Positions 22,596 through 35,989 of a stretch of 64,000 nucleotides of DNA are shown one piece after another (within the stretch, counting starts at the first letter, position 1; each line of letters starts with the position of its first letter). Source of the stretch: Collybia mongolica (lineage: Eukaryota; Basidiomycota; Agaricomycetes; Agaricales; Clitocybaceae). The position numbers and the translations under genes were made by a program. The DNA is taken from assembly GCA_013420905.1 (NCBI GenBank), contig JAAXNY010000006.1, positions 3,286,001 to 3,350,000 of the forward strand, in the 5' to 3' direction. Below the pieces are notes generated by a model, which saw nothing but the letters and a program-made list of their open reading frames with translations, made no database searches and was not told where the DNA came from.

Positions 22596-25500
22596 TTAAG
22601 AGCTCCCCGCCTGTGTTGTTGCCTCTTCCGCCTGTAGTCGCTGTGCCTCTTTCCCTTTCTTGTTTTTAGCGCGAGTTGCTTGGGCCTTCGCCTGGGTTTC
22701 GGCGCGTTTTGTCGGACCTGTTACCCGGAGTTTTGCAGCGAACTCATCATGCTTACCACGACGGTCAGCAAAGTATGGTTTTGGGGCCGTCAACTCTCTT
22801 GGGAGTGTCTCGCGAATGAGGTTGGCATTGTGCAACGCGTGCATGTTAATTATGTAGTGCGTGTCTTCAGCATGGGTAATCGAGTGGTGTTTTCGCGTCG
22901 TCTGGTCCCTTCCTTGCTTGACTGATACTTCAGTTGTGGAGCAACACGATGTCTGGCAATCATGCTGTGCATTGAAGAGGAAAAGCACATCCTGAAATGA
23001 CTTCGTCAATTGACCTCTGCACAAATGTAAAGAACAGTCAAACCTGTGGCTCCACAAAAGATATGCGGCCTGAATGAGAAAGGACAGGCATATTTAGCCG
23101 CATGTCATTTGTCTTTGAGATGTCCGAATGCTCAATGATAATGATTGGAAGCCCCATTGCTGAGTCGGATGCCAGGACTTTGAATATGCGTCCGGCTATG
23201 ATGGAGATAGGAGAATTCTGAAAGATACCTTCATGAGTTTCAACGGTACCAATGGATATGAGAACTCCAGGGCTTTACCTCCGATTCTTTTGAGTTAAAA
23301 AATACCCAAGACTTTGCTTTACACACATCAAACGATCGGGAGATAACATACTTACACTCGACCCATTTCTGTCCATTTCCACCAATGTGATCCGTGTCAG
23401 CAGTCCAGAGGTGGGCAAGCGCTGCACTCCACGCCATGGGGTGCTGTTTATCCTTGGGAGGAAGTTTGATAGTACCTGTGTAATCGATCAGCATTGCAGC
23501 AGTGAAAGCTAGCCAAAATTTACCAGGTTTAAGGTTTGTTGTGTCAACCCAGCCTAAACGTCGCTGCAGCTCCTTATTTCCAACAAGAAAGTTTCTTATC
23601 TTTTCCCCGGCTTGGATGTAGTCTCCATTCTTATTTTTCCACCACCCTCCGCTCACTTGATGCTTAAAGCGTTCCATATCTGCGAGTGCCACGGCAATAT
23701 CATGGCTGGGTGCTTGGTGGTTTGATAAGACACTACAAAGCCGAAAGACGGCGTTCCAGCACTCGAAAACTTCAGTCGAGAATAAAACTGCAGGTCCAAA
23801 TCGGCGGATGTCCTCCTTGATATGGGGCAGAACATGGAGCTTGTATTTCTTCTGGATACGCGAAGGGTCGACGACAGCCCACAGATCAAGAAGATTGTTG
23901 ACCAGGATCTCGAGATTGGCCTGTACATTAATCAGTATTATAAAGTATGGAATACGCTTCAAATTGTATCGCACCAAGTATATGTCCATGTCCTTAATCT
24001 CGGGATACCAGATCATTGCACCTAACTCTCCATTCGCTTTCCACAGATCAAAGACCGCCTTCGTACACAGATCGTCGTGTAGATGAAAAATAGCTAGTTG
24101 TTGAAGGATCTTGAAATGTTTCCCGACAAGAGAGTTCTTGTACTGGACAAGGTACTGTGCCCACAGTGGATAAAGTGTTAGACCATCTATTGATGACGAT
24201 TGTAGACGGATTCCAAACAAATCATCTTTCTTCTTATCCCATACTTTGTTGGTCTCATGCCACAAGTATTTATCAACACCAAGAAGCACTGTATGTAGAA
24301 TCTCACATGGGCTATCGTGATGCGGGTCAAGTCCTATTGGGTATCACATTAGAACATAAATATGACAAATGTGATTGACTGAATCCAAGAACGTACCACG
24401 TACTCGAAGCAGGATATTGTAATGATCCCCAGCGCGCAACTCAGCTTGTTCTGCTGATTAAAGGTATCAGGGAGAAATTCAAATTGAATTTAGTTCAGAA
24501 GACCTACGGGAGTTATTGGCCAGTCTTTCGAACCGATCTTCAGGCTGTGTTATCACCCAGTCATAGAGCTCTTTCTGAATTTCGTGTTTGATCTGCATCT
24601 TAATCGCTTCACAATTGGGTCCTTTGATTGAACGATCGTTGAGGCGTGGGTCGCGGATGGCTTCGGTGAATAGGCGATCATGTTGCATTTGTCGCGCTTT
24701 TTCGATAAGTTGATCAATCCAATGAATCGCTGTCTTGTCTTTAACACCTGTATCAGTTTGGATTTTTTCAACTGTCTCTTTGACACCCAAGCATGCTGTC
24801 CAAATTTGCTGTTTGATCGTTTTGATTGTTTCTTCGGGGGTACGGGGGATCCCAACCTGCAAGATCGGGTTGACCAGTCATAATGCTGGGAGATTGTGAC
24901 AAGCTTACCTCAAAGAGAGCATGGTATCCATCATCAGTCTCTCGCTCTTTATCGGTACCTCCTGACGTGTCAGCACGGCACCAGAAGTTCGCATTTACAC
25001 CTGCATTTGAGCATGATTCTGCTTGTTGGGGATTGTCGGCAGGGAGAAGATGTCCACGGATCTTGAAAAGAATCTCTCGTTTTAGGGCGCAATCGTAGGT
25101 TGGCCGCCAGGATTCCGAATTTCTTAAACCCTGGGATCAATATGGAATGGCTGAAGGCTTCTCGTGGACATGAACGTACAAATCTTCACAAAGACCTTCA
25201 AATTGTTCAGATGAAGATGCATGTGGTGACGTTGAGCAAAATCGAACGAAGTATTCCTGGGCAAGCTTTTGATGAGGTAAATTGACATTTGCGACGTACA
25301 AATTCATATGAGCGTTATATTGCTTGCTGTGATTTCCCGATACATCATCAGCCCATGGCATGATACGGAGAACAAACACAGGCCGGTTGTTAGCGATCTT
25401 CCGAACAGGATGTGGCATTTTGAGTGCCAAGCTTGGAGATAAGTCTGCGAATAAGAAATGTTAGAATTATGAAACTTGTAGAAATAGAAATTGGGCCGAC

Positions 25501-26880
25501 TCAGGAAATTGATTGAACCAAATTGCACCTGCAGATCAAGATAGTTGTACTTTAACTCTGTTACCGGAATTTGCACAAGTTCTGGATCAGCAATTAAGAA
25601 ATTGCCAGCCTGGTCTCGAGTTGCATAGAGCGCTTCAACGTGCTCTGCCTTTTGATAGACAATCCACCGCATAGGAACAACATATTGTCCGTTCTTCAGT
25701 TGCGCTAATTCCTTGATGAAAAAATGTCGATCAGGAGCGTTTTTCCAATCAGCCCACATGGGAGACAAATCATCAAGCTCAACCTCATCGACGTATTTCC
25801 CAGCTTGCCAGAATTCGGATATTGTTGTGGTGATCTCTGGGTAAACATGTATAAATTCGCGGACAAATGGATTGGACCGATCCTGTTGGGCTTGCGGTTA
25901 GTGGCAGAGTAAGTTTGACATTTTGCTCTACAGACCATGGCAATAAGATCAACAGGATGATTCATATGGAAGTGGTTTCCCAATGCGGACACATGATGGC
26001 GTGACTCGAGCCCAACATCACACATCAGGCTTGCTTGCTTTTTTCTCAGCGCAAAGAAAGAGGGAACATTGGGTGTTCCACACTCTCTCATTGTCCATAT
26101 GATGGCCTTCATTTGATCGTCAGAAAGACGGAGCCATGGTAAGTTATCCAAAAGGTCCAAAAAAAACATCTGGTGAATGTCTTGTGGTTAATCTGTGGTT
26201 GCATTGACATCGGCTTAAACCTTACTGTTTTCCCGCCATGTGGAGCCCATGCGCTGTCTTCTTCATACGTCGTTTCTTCTCCTTCATCACATCTGTCATC
26301 ATCGTCCAGTCCTGAACCTTCTGTTAGGTCTCGATGCCTTCAATAAGCTAAAATTTGACAAACCTAGCGCACTCAGTTGGGCCACAACCCCAGCCACTGT
26401 TGAATCTTCTCGACAATCACCCAGAATGTCTTGTATCGTGTACGAAACCTTTCCAAAGGCTGTATGGTCATAATAGGTAATATCTTCCATAGCTTGTTGC
26501 AACTTTGCTTGGTTGTCTGGGAGGCTGCTCGTCTCAACACCTGCAGTCAACATAACTTGCTGACCATCGGGGCCGTAAAATTCATTATCATATTCCACAA
26601 CTGATTGGAATGGTCCTGTGGCATGAAGGTCTTCCATCTGATCGCATTCGCCCTCTGAATCACCATCCATTTGGAATTGAGCTGCTAATTGCAACACCAC
26701 CGATCCCTGTAAAGCCACTGGCAATGATCCTGGTGGAGGAACTCTACTGCTTTGACTTCCCGATAGGCTTTTCAAGGCATTCCGGTGCTTCTCAGTCTTC
26801 GTGTGAGTGACCTTTGATGCTCTTTTTATAAAGCTGTCTCGTGTTAGTGAGGCTGTGGAACACGGGCGACATTTTAACAT
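22596..26880 (-). CDS. Large unknown protein, zinc-finger-like start, Tnp2-like features
   Basis: At least nine exon-like blocks run from MLKCRPC at 26880 to a basic, Ala/Lys-rich end with TAA at 22596. The N-terminus has CRPC followed by spaced His (TKTEKHRN), possibly a C2H2 finger. Conserved-looking blocks follow: SDDQMKAIIWTMRECGTPN, SPMWADWKNAPDRHFFIKE, WADDVSGNHSKQYNAH, LPHQKLAQEYFVRFCSTSPH, DSPCEILHTVLLGVDKY, STEVFECWNAVFRLCS and SNHQAPSHDIA. From memory these blocks recur in repeated unannotated Agaricomycete genes. The DSPCEILHT and ECWNAVFR parts resemble the distal part of Tnp2-type transposases, so a transposase relative is plausible but unproven. Exact splice sites not all resolved. 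Confidence 0.65.
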
Positions 26881-27190
26881 GGACGGATCATTTTCGACTT
26901 CTTCAAAACCTGAAAACCATGATTCAAATATTCAGTATGTTTCTTCATCCCCATATTTATATTATTGTGCTTACAACCGTCACCACGAGCCAATTCTGTT
27001 CGCAAAACAGGCATTAAAATCAAAACTGGCTTCGTGGCGCGCTGAGTTTGTGGCTCGTCAAGTGGACCTTTTCTCTCTTGCACGTGATGGTTGAATATAT
27101 TGAGGTACCTCTGTGACCTTTTTCTCTCTCTCTTCCCCACTGTCCGTTACCATATTTTTTATTTTCTAGATTTCTGCTTCTCTTTTATCC

Positions 27191-28518
27191 ATGCAAGCTT
27201 TACGAGATCAAGTTGCCAGTTCTCCTGTCCAGGCCTCTCCAGAACAGCCGAATACACCATCATCTTTCCCCTCCAGCCCCTGCCCTGCATCTGGAACTGT
27301 ATTGAGCTATCCGGAATCTCGTAAACGCCCACTTGAAGACATGACGCAATTTGCAAGCACGGTCTCACGTTCCTTCAAGTTACAGAAGAAAGACCGAGAC
27401 GAACTCAATATGTTCACAAAAGTACGCCGAGTTCCTTGTGTGTTTTTTTTGGAAGCCTTCAAAACCTGATCATTGTAGTACGATCCAATAGAACGACAGA
27501 TCTGGCTCGCAGCTTCAATGCTGAAAGTACGAGAACAGCAGGCGACTATGACCCCACCAGATGCCATTTATGTCATTCCAAAGAACCTCGAGGTTTGATT
27601 TAATCTGACAGCGTGGGTCGACATACTCACTTTTTGTTCAGAACAAAATTGAACATTATTCATTTGTTATCCTGCTCGACCCCACCATCGCATCTTATAT
27701 CCACCAAGACGGGCCACTCAAGATGATTACAGTAATTATATCCCTGCTTGGTAGCCTGATCTCTAATGACTGCTGTTTTTAGGACTTGCTGGATCAAAAT
27801 CCTTCATGGGGCTTGACGCCAGCTGTCAAAGACGACAAATCTAAATATGATGTCATTGTTACTCGTGTTCGTGGTTGCTTGACCTCACGCCGGTATGACA
27901 TTAAGAAGATTGTGAGTAATTCTTATCAGCTCTTTGTCTCGTTTCCTGGCTAAACATGATTTCAGCTCGGAGATTCATTGGGAAAAATCTCAGCAGGCCT
28001 CGATGGTAACGGGTGGGTTGGTGCAACTGACATTGTTACGCTCTGCCAGGCCCTTGTTAAGATCTACTGTTCAGCGAATATTACAGTAACAGTTCAGCTC
28101 TGTGCGAGGATCGCTTTTTTGGTGTGTATTCTTAGCCTGTTTGTGTATTATGCCATTCTAATTTCCTGGACAGCGGTATTTAATTGCTGAGAAGCCTACT
28201 GGAAAGTTTTGGGAAGGAGTCGACAAGGAGCTCCTTTCTACGCGCACCGACTTACCCAGTGCGGCACGGCAGTCACGGTATGTATTACATTTTCCTATAA
28301 AAGCCAACTTCTGATTGTTTTTTGGCAGGTTCTTTGGGAGTCTTCTGAAGCTTGATCGCGAAACATACAGAGATGCTGATCTCGATGAATTGAGCTCGCC
28401 GTTCACGTCCAGCTGTTCTCAAGTTTCGCCCTCAGCAACCCCAATCCCAAGATCCACTATGGGATCAGATGATGCCGCCAGTGCTGCTACTGACGACAAT
28501 GAAGAAGGAGAGGACTGA
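27191..28518 (+). CDS. Unknown 337-aa fungal protein
   Basis: Seven exons join in phase (27191-27421, 27479-27592, 27642-27731, 27783-27911, 27966-28121, 28174-28277, 28329-28518). No catalytic motif is recognised. Features: a Ser/Pro-rich start with SRKRP, a central block DRDELNMFTK...ERQIWLAA, RRYDIKKILGDSL, an LCQALVKIYC...VQLCARIAFLRYLI helix-rich stretch, and an acidic tail (DDNEEGED). It is divergent from the 22.6-26.9 kb gene with ~310 bp between start codons. Whether the two are functionally linked is inference. Confidence 0.7.
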
Positions 28519-29889
28519 TAAGCTGTTTGCATTGTCCACCCCCACTGTCATTTTGTTTCCAGTAGATTCACATTTAATTCTTCCCCGTAACTCCCTATCT
28601 CATTATATTGTTAATTATTTACGAGCTGCAAATATAATTGTGCTATATATGACAACCATCATCCGAAGAGTTCAAGCGCCTGGTTTTTATATCAAAGCAA
28701 CTTTTTTCAATCCACATCGTGGCATCGTGGTGAGTGCCCAATGATGTTTCCAACATGTGAACCAACTGCAAACCACGGAGATTCCAGCAGTGGTCTTTGA
28801 GAGAGTTTCGGTATAATAAAATTTTATTTGACAGACAGTGCTGAACTGTGAACTCATAATCCGTCAAATATCCAAGGAGGAACATTTGCGTGACATTTGG
28901 AGCGGATATCCCCCCAACATCACTCCCCTGAAGGGATCCCCTTACTTATGATTTCGATAACCTGGGGACCTTTTTGCGGTATCTCCCGATATCCGGGTGG
29001 CAATCAAGGGTTATTGATGTCAAGAGCTTGGGCTGACACCAGACACAAATGGCGGTGTATAAGTGGGGAGGGGCAATGATTACCTACTCCGCGTTCATAA
29101 TACAAGTAAACAAATGACAAATTTGGAGAGATTTTGTGACTCACCGAAATTTTATGCTTTTGGGAGCACATCCTCATGAGATAAAACATGTCAAGCTAGT
29201 GAAAATTGAAGGGCAGTATATGTAAAGAGCTCCCATCTTGTTTTGAGCTCCATAGAGCAGTGCATTAATGAGAATTAAATTATTTTCCGTGAGGGTATAG
29301 TTTCGAGCTGAGTTTCAAATAACATGTTTCCATATTCGGCTCACTTCTGATTAGATTTGGTGTGTAATTTAGTGACTTGATGCGTCTCGGCTATCTAAAT
29401 TTCAGACCACAGGCGAGGTAACAGACAACAGTGCACCATCTTCCTTGGCCACAATATGGCTTAACTTCCTTGATCAATCCTACATGAATTTTCTGGGGTA
29501 AGAGGGTCTTTGTGGTGGATTTTTTGATTTTTTCTTTTTCTGCTTCACAGGTCCAAAAAACATATGTAATTTTGATGAATCTTGAAAAATATGAGGGAAT
29601 CCAAAAATCCACCACAAAGACCCTCTCCGAGCTGATTTTTTGAGCAACTTTTGTTGTTAGACCAATCCATTATCTTCAGTTTCTGAGCCACCAGTGATGT
29701 GGGTCATCAAATGGCACTTTTCCAGGCTGGACAAATAACCATAAACAAATAAAAAATAACCGGCAATTGCCCCTCCCCACTATAAGCGTCATTGCTTCTT
29801 CTCCCAACAACTCCATATAATTTCCATTCCAATTTTTATGCGAATGTTAAAGTTTACTGTGACAAATTCACAATTGTTCTAGGATTATT
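28519..29889. other. Non-coding spacer with inverted repeats
   Basis: No domain-bearing frame. It contains the 24-bp inverted repeat (29501-29626). A looser inverted match, GTGGGGAGGGGCAATG near 29064 against TTGCCCCTCCCCAC near 29765, may mark a non-autonomous element of ~700 bp. Confidence 0.45.
29501..29626. repeat. Perfect 24-bp inverted repeat (MITE or hairpin)
   Basis: Left arm 29501-29524 begins AGAGGGTCTTTGTGGTGG; the right arm 29603-29626 is its exact reverse complement, with 78 bp between. No clear target duplication. It may be a tiny MITE, or the paired part of a larger element. Confidence 0.8.
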
Positions 29890-30089
29890 AACTGCCCTCT
29901 GGTCTCCAACTCAAATGTTGCCATCACACCTTCACTTCGTGCTCTGCTGATTCAGTACACTCCATCGCTTCTTGACTTGTTACCACGACGTGCACAGCCA
30001 CCGTCGTAGTTGTCATTGTTGTTCTACGCACCCTGCTGCCCTAGATCACCCCTGATAACACTCTACCAACCAAGCCCCATGCCTCTGAC

Positions 30090-32088
30090 ATGGGCAAAGA
30101 CAATCCACCCGGCCGATCCCAGCGATTGGTGGAACACGCCTCGAAACCGCCGGACATTCGCAACTATCTTTGTGGGTCCTCCTCCCCTGCTCCATCCAGG
30201 AGCACAACTCCTCAGAGACCCCCAGGCCTCCCTACTATTGCACAATGGGTCTTCTTTCGACCACCCACGCCTGCACCTGCATCGGAGGCGGATTCCTCCA
30301 CTCCAATGGACACTGCGGCAGACGACGACACCATTACACTGTCATCTGCCAAAGGCAAAGCCCCAGCCCCACCCCCCCAGGACTGAGAGGAAACCTTGGA
30401 GGGGGTGGAGATGAACTCCTTCCAGGAGAGCTTTGACGACCCTGCTGATGCCTTCCTCCCAACCAGTTCGAAAGAATCGGTGGAGGTGGACGTCCAGGCA
30501 GCTACCTCATCACTCCACAACACAACAGAGCTTATGAACCTCTGGACTGAAAAGGGATATTGCGTCCCTGCACACCTCACTGACACCTTTGCCACTGAGC
30601 TCCTCCAGGTCGTATACTCGGCCTCTGAAATCGGCCTCATCCGGCATGTTGCCAATGGGACCTCTCAAGTCGCCGCCCTACAACAGGTCATCAACAGCCT
30701 TCAGAGCCAGCTCCCCCCTGATGCTCCCCCCGCCCCTAAGTACGGTCCCCCTGGATCAGGGCAGCGGCCCCCCCATTCATCCAATGCTACCTCTGACCCT
30801 GCAGGTCTCCGCAGGCCCCAAAGGAAGCTTATCCTGGCTTGGTCATCCAGATGGCCTCCACCTCCCCCCCCTAGGCCGACCCCGGCCTTGTTTGCATCTA
30901 CGGCAGCTGCTGCTGCCTCTCTCCCCCAACCTCCCCCTTCCAAGAGGAGAAAGGGCGCCGCTGCCACGGTGGAGGGACTAGTCCAAATGGCCAAGTCGTT
31001 CCCCTCGGCTCCCAATGCATCCATAATCCAAGCACAACAGATTGTTGCGGGCGGGGCTGCCATCTCCCGCACAAACGCTGAACGAGCTTGCGCCAATGTG
31101 AAGCGTTCCACCACCCACGGCTCCTCTTGGAAAGAAGTTGTGGTTTTCTGTTCTCCGCTGGTGTACTGGGACAACACTCCCATTATACCAACAATCAACA
31201 GTACTCTTGGTTCTAATCACTGAACCATCTGCACCGTCGTGGAAACACAGAACCATCTTGGGGGTTTGTCCCTCGTCATGGACTCTGTGCCTTCCGAAGA
31301 CGATCTCCAGGTCCTCTACCAGTTCTTCGACGCCAAGGCGAAGGAGGCTCGAGGTGCTGATACAGAGACACGGGTTGAGGTCAGGTCCTCCAAGACCTTC
31401 CTCCGCATCCCCAACTTTCCCTTCTTCGGTACAACCGTCACATATGACGAAACCGGGAAGCCCATTCCCATCACTCCATTGGAGGTCAAGACTATCCTTG
31501 AAACCTGCAAATGGAAAGGTGCAATCCATCTGTACCAAGGGGCACTCCCCTGCGTGGTCAGAAACTCCAAAATGTCAGACTCATGCACTGTGTTCTTCGA
31601 CATTTATGATTCTCATGGAGGCACCCACCTCCGCAGCCTTCGGAACAAGAGCTTCATGCTCGGGTCCCAGTCTCTGACCATCCTGCCTGCTGACAAGCAA
31701 ATAGGGGTCCCTATCTGCACAAAGTGCTGGAGGTTTGGCCACCGCAAGGAGGTCTGTCCCTTCAGAGCTCAACTGTGCTCCTACTGCGGCGGACCTCATG
31801 ACACCCGCAATCACCATGACCTAGCGGTGTGCTGCAAGGCTGCCCCCAAGGCCACCCCACCAAGACTTGCAACACTGGCAGGTCATAAGTGCCCCCATGC
31901 CTCCTGATGTGTCAACTGTGGCCTTGCCCATGAGTCTGACAACAGGAAGTGTTCCTTTTGGAAACACCGCTATGATGCCAAGTGGCTAGCGGCCAAGTAC
32001 ACTGCCCAGAAGGTAGGTGACGAGCTCTTACGCTTCGCACCATCTGCTAATACCCCCTTCCCCACCATTACAGGAGACAGGCTCTGAG
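30090..32088 (+). pseudogene. LINE ORF1 (gag-like, zinc knuckles)
   Basis: One frame from ATG 30090, broken by TGA at 30384, 31221 and 31905, and ending TGA near 32086. The N-terminal half is Pro/Ser/Ala-rich. The C-terminal part has CTKCWRFGHRKEVC (CX2CX4HX4C), CSYCGGPH and CVNCGLAH...C nucleic-acid-binding knuckles. All stops are TGA, consistent with CGA-to-TGA decay of an originally intact frame. Confidence 0.88.
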
Positions 32089-32135
32089 GACGCAGGGAGG
32101 GTACTCGAGCGTTTCGACAAAAAGTTACTTGATTA

Positions 32136-35100
32136 ATGTCTAGTACAACTTGTAATGTAAATACGCTCAGAACCTACTGCCAAAATGTCGGGCGCAAACG
32201 ACACTGGACAGTTGACCTGTTAGAATGCCACAAGGACGTCACTGACATTCTCTTCCTGCAGGAGCCGCCATGGGCCACTGTACGGTATACAGCCTCCTTG
32301 ACCAAAAAAGACGGGGTCCCCATCAGGGGACCCCCTGTCCACCCGGACTGGATTCCCATGTTCCCCAAAGGGTTCGATGCTGCCAAAGATTGGCCGCGCA
32401 TCATGGCCTATGTCAACCGAGCTATCTGCTCGGTGAAACCTAAGCTCCGATCGGACGTCGTTAACCACCGCGACGTCATGCTCATCACTGTTTGAGGGCA
32501 CCTTGGCCCAGTGCATTTGATGAATGTCTACTCAGATGAGAATGGATCAGCAGTCTGATTCCTCGAAGACCACCTGGATGAGTTCCCCAATGTTAGCTAT
32601 ATGGGGGGTGATTTTAATTGCCCCTCAGCGCATTGGGATGCTACCCTCAATCATGAGCACCCCATGGCCAACAGGCTCATGGAGTGCGCGGCCGCCCTCA
32701 GCCTTGAGTGGATTGCCCCCCCCTCGGGGCGGGTCACGCATTGGCCGTATAATTCGGCCCTGTGCAGCTCGGTCCTTGACCTCGTGTTTTTCCCGGCATT
32801 CTGGGGCTACACAGCCGACCTGACGATAGGTGATAAGGGTGAACCTGATCACTTTCCTCTACTCCTAGACATCCCCCTTAGGGTTGAGTTCCCCGAAGGG
32901 AAGATGTCAATCAAAATCGACTCTGAAGAAGAGACCACTTTCCTCGCGGAAGTGTGTTCACTTCTCAGGCTCATCCAAATCCCTGACGTCTCATCAGCGG
33001 AACAAACTCAACTAGTTGCTCAGGCAATAGCTAAGGGCTTTGAAACGGCGTGGTCCCATCACGCTAAGACTAACCAGGCTTGCGCCCGGTCTAAGTCTTG
33101 GTGGGACTCAGACTGTGCCCAGACGAGGTCTGAGGCCATGAGCTCTGATCTCCCAGAGGACTGGAAGGCCTTCAAGGCCGCCACGCATAGAGCAAAATGA
33201 AAGCACTTCGACGAATGCATCGACAAAATTGCTAATACTAACCTCAGACCATGGGATCTCATGGACTGGGTGGGCCCACGCAAGACACCCCCAGTCAAGT
33301 CTATCTCATACCAAGGCGTGCCATGCAGCACCACAGAGTCGCTATGGAACGCATTGCACTCCACCTTCAACTCAGCTATTGATAGGCCAATTGACCTTGA
33401 CAAGCTGGGCAACACTTGGACCTCACCCACAACGCGGGTGTGGGTCCCCTACTCTGCTGCTGAGATGTCGGATGCCCTTTCAGGCACCTTGAATCGATCC
33501 GCCCCTGGGCCAGATCACATCTCATGGTGTCACCTTAAACGGATCATCCAAGATGACCTGTGCAGCAAACTACTCTTGTGGCTTGCAAACACTTGCCTCT
33601 TGTCAGGCCATTGGCCTGCCGAGTTTAAAGCATCCATTACGGTGGTCATACCCAAGCCAGGTAAACCATCGTATGACACTCCCAAGTCGTTTCGCCCAAT
33701 AGTTCTATTGAACACACTGGGCAAACTTCTAGAGAAAATGTTGTCCACCAGGATGCAGTTTGAAGCTGCTCAACATGGTGTACTTCACCCCAATCAGTTC
33801 AGAGGAGTCCGTCAGAACTCCACCGAGGATGCTGGCTGCTTTCTCACACACATTGTCCACTCAGGATGGCGTGCCAAACTCAAGACAAGCGTCGTTGCTT
33901 TCAACCTAGCTCAGTTCTTCCTATCCATAAACCACAAGGTCCTCTTACACATCCTCAAGAGACAGGGATTCGCGCCAGAAGTGGTTGCGTTCTTCAGGTC
34001 ATACCTCATTGATCGTCATACTAGATATGCGTGGGACGACAAAGTGTCCCCGCTCTTCCCATCCAGTGTGGGTCTGGGACAGGGCTCTGCCATGTCCCCC
34101 ATCCTCTCTGCCCTATGCCTCGCACCCCTCCTCAAGGAATTCGAACGGAGGGTCCACATAGCTTCACTAATTTCCTATGTGGACAATGGCACCATTATAG
34201 TGCAGTCGGACACATTCGAACAGAACCTTGTTAAGCTCAAAGGGGCCTACAAAGTCGTATTCGAGCTCACCCAGGCTATGGGTTTGGTTCTTGAACACAG
34301 CAAGTCAGAGGGATTCCACTTCTCTCAAAAACACGGCAATATCAACCCTGACATTGACCTTGGCTATGCCCCATATACTGGGGACACCCCCCTCCGCCCT
34401 GGCACCATTTGGTGCTACCTCGGATTCTTCTTTGACCATCCCCTCACATTCAGAGAGCACATCAAACAATACACAAACAAAGCCCTCACCTCTGTAAAGG
34501 CTATGCTCTCCCTTGGCAACTCGGTGTGCGGACTTAGGCCCAAGCACAAACGAATGCTATACCGAGCCTGTGTTCTTCCCATTGCTACATATGGGAGCAG
34601 GCTTTGGATGTACGAAGGGGCCCGCATGGCAGGCCCTCTCGATAACCTCCGGAAGATGCAAAGACGAGCGTGCCTTTGGATCACTGGCACCTTCAAGACA
34701 TCCCCAAACGGGGCTGGCAAGACCCTTGCAGGCATACCCCCTATCCACCTCCATGTCAGAAAGCTGGTGGAAAGGAGTCATGTCCGCTCCCGTGCACTCC
34801 AGGCCTCACATGCCTTTCAACGTCTCATCGATGGGAACCACAAATTCTCTGTCGAGACCCTCAATGCCCGCAACCCAAGCTGTAGGCTCGGTAAACTAGT
34901 ATTGCCCATCGTAGAGGCCTGGTCTAACCTTGGCCTCTCTTCCCTGGATCTGGACCCTGTCCACCCACTCAACCAACCAGGCATGCGCCCCAAGGACCTG
35001 TTCCCTGGTCGCATTGTCTACGACATTGTCACCCCCCCACCTAAGGGCAGTGATCACTGCGAGGAATTCATGAAAGACTGCACCACATCGCTGAAGAGCG

Positions 35101-35989
35101 CTGTCAACGAGGCCTCTCATTCCCCATGGAGCATCTGCATTATCACTGATGCATCCACCCCCCCCTCCTCCCATGCAGTCAGTCGCAGTGTACCAAGTCT
35201 GGCACGATGGAGATTTATATGAGGACTGGTTTGCTACCGGCCTATCTACGTCTGATGACGCCGAGCTGCAAGCGATTGCGGAAGGTGCCCAACAGGCAGC
35301 TGACATTGGACTAGAGGACATCCATGATGTCCATATCTTCTCCGACTCCATCAACACCCTCAGGCATTCCCTTGATGCGTCGCACCACTCAGGTCAAGCA
35401 TCAGCCCTCAAAGTGTGTGATGTGCTGCTGCCTTGGCTGCAGCTCCGCGCCATCCACAAGATTCACCTCCACCATATTACAAGTGGTGTGGAGATTGAAG
35501 ACCACCAACTGGCACACATCAGCGCCGTCTCAACTCGTGTTGAGGCAGGTGGAGCACTGGTTATATCTGCTGACTTTGCACGACATGAAGCAGTTACACG
35601 CATGCTTGACGGCTGGAAGTCTCTCTTCCAGTCCAAGAAGTACATTGGCTCCAATTTCCTGATGCTCTATGCGAAAAAGGACACCCCACTCACTCCGACC
35701 CATGTAAACAATGGGCCATGGATGCGCAAGACTGGTCATAGCCATGCTCTGACTGCCTGCTTGGTGTGATGCATCACTGGACACGCTCCAATTGGGGCGT
35801 TCCGATCATGATTCTTCAAGGAAGAAGCTGTCTCCTGTAGGTGCGGTGCTCCCTTGGAAACCGTACAACACGTCCTATTTGACTGTCCACAGCACAGACA
35901 GGAAGACAAGCCCAGCCGCCAGCTGCGCTATGCGTGGCTGGTTGAATTCCTCTCGGAGAACGAAAACGCTTTCATGTTCGATGTTCCCT
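32136..35989 (+). pseudogene. LINE ORF2 (endonuclease, RT, RNase H)
   Basis: Same frame as ORF1. An APE-type endonuclease (QEPPW, GGDFNCP, PDHFPLL) is followed by RT with APGPDHISW, IPKPGK, SFRPIVLLNTLGKLLEK, LGQGSAMSP and a mutated catalytic box YVDNG where YVDD is expected. Motif A reads FNLAQFF, with Asn where Asp is expected. RNase H lies near 35,130-35,650, then CRCGAPLETVQHVLFDCP. TGA stops occur near 32493, 32556, 33198, 35767 and 35811. A length change in the C-run near 35157-35164 shifts the frame before RNase H. Confidence 0.9.

Noticed and set aside
26807..27094. 95-codon plus-strand frame over the start of the large unknown gene
   Set aside because: Antisense to a better-supported exon and without domain character.
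30701..31198. 165-codon minus-strand frame across LINE ORF1
   Set aside because: GC-rich antisense shadow of ORF1, Gly-rich, no motif.
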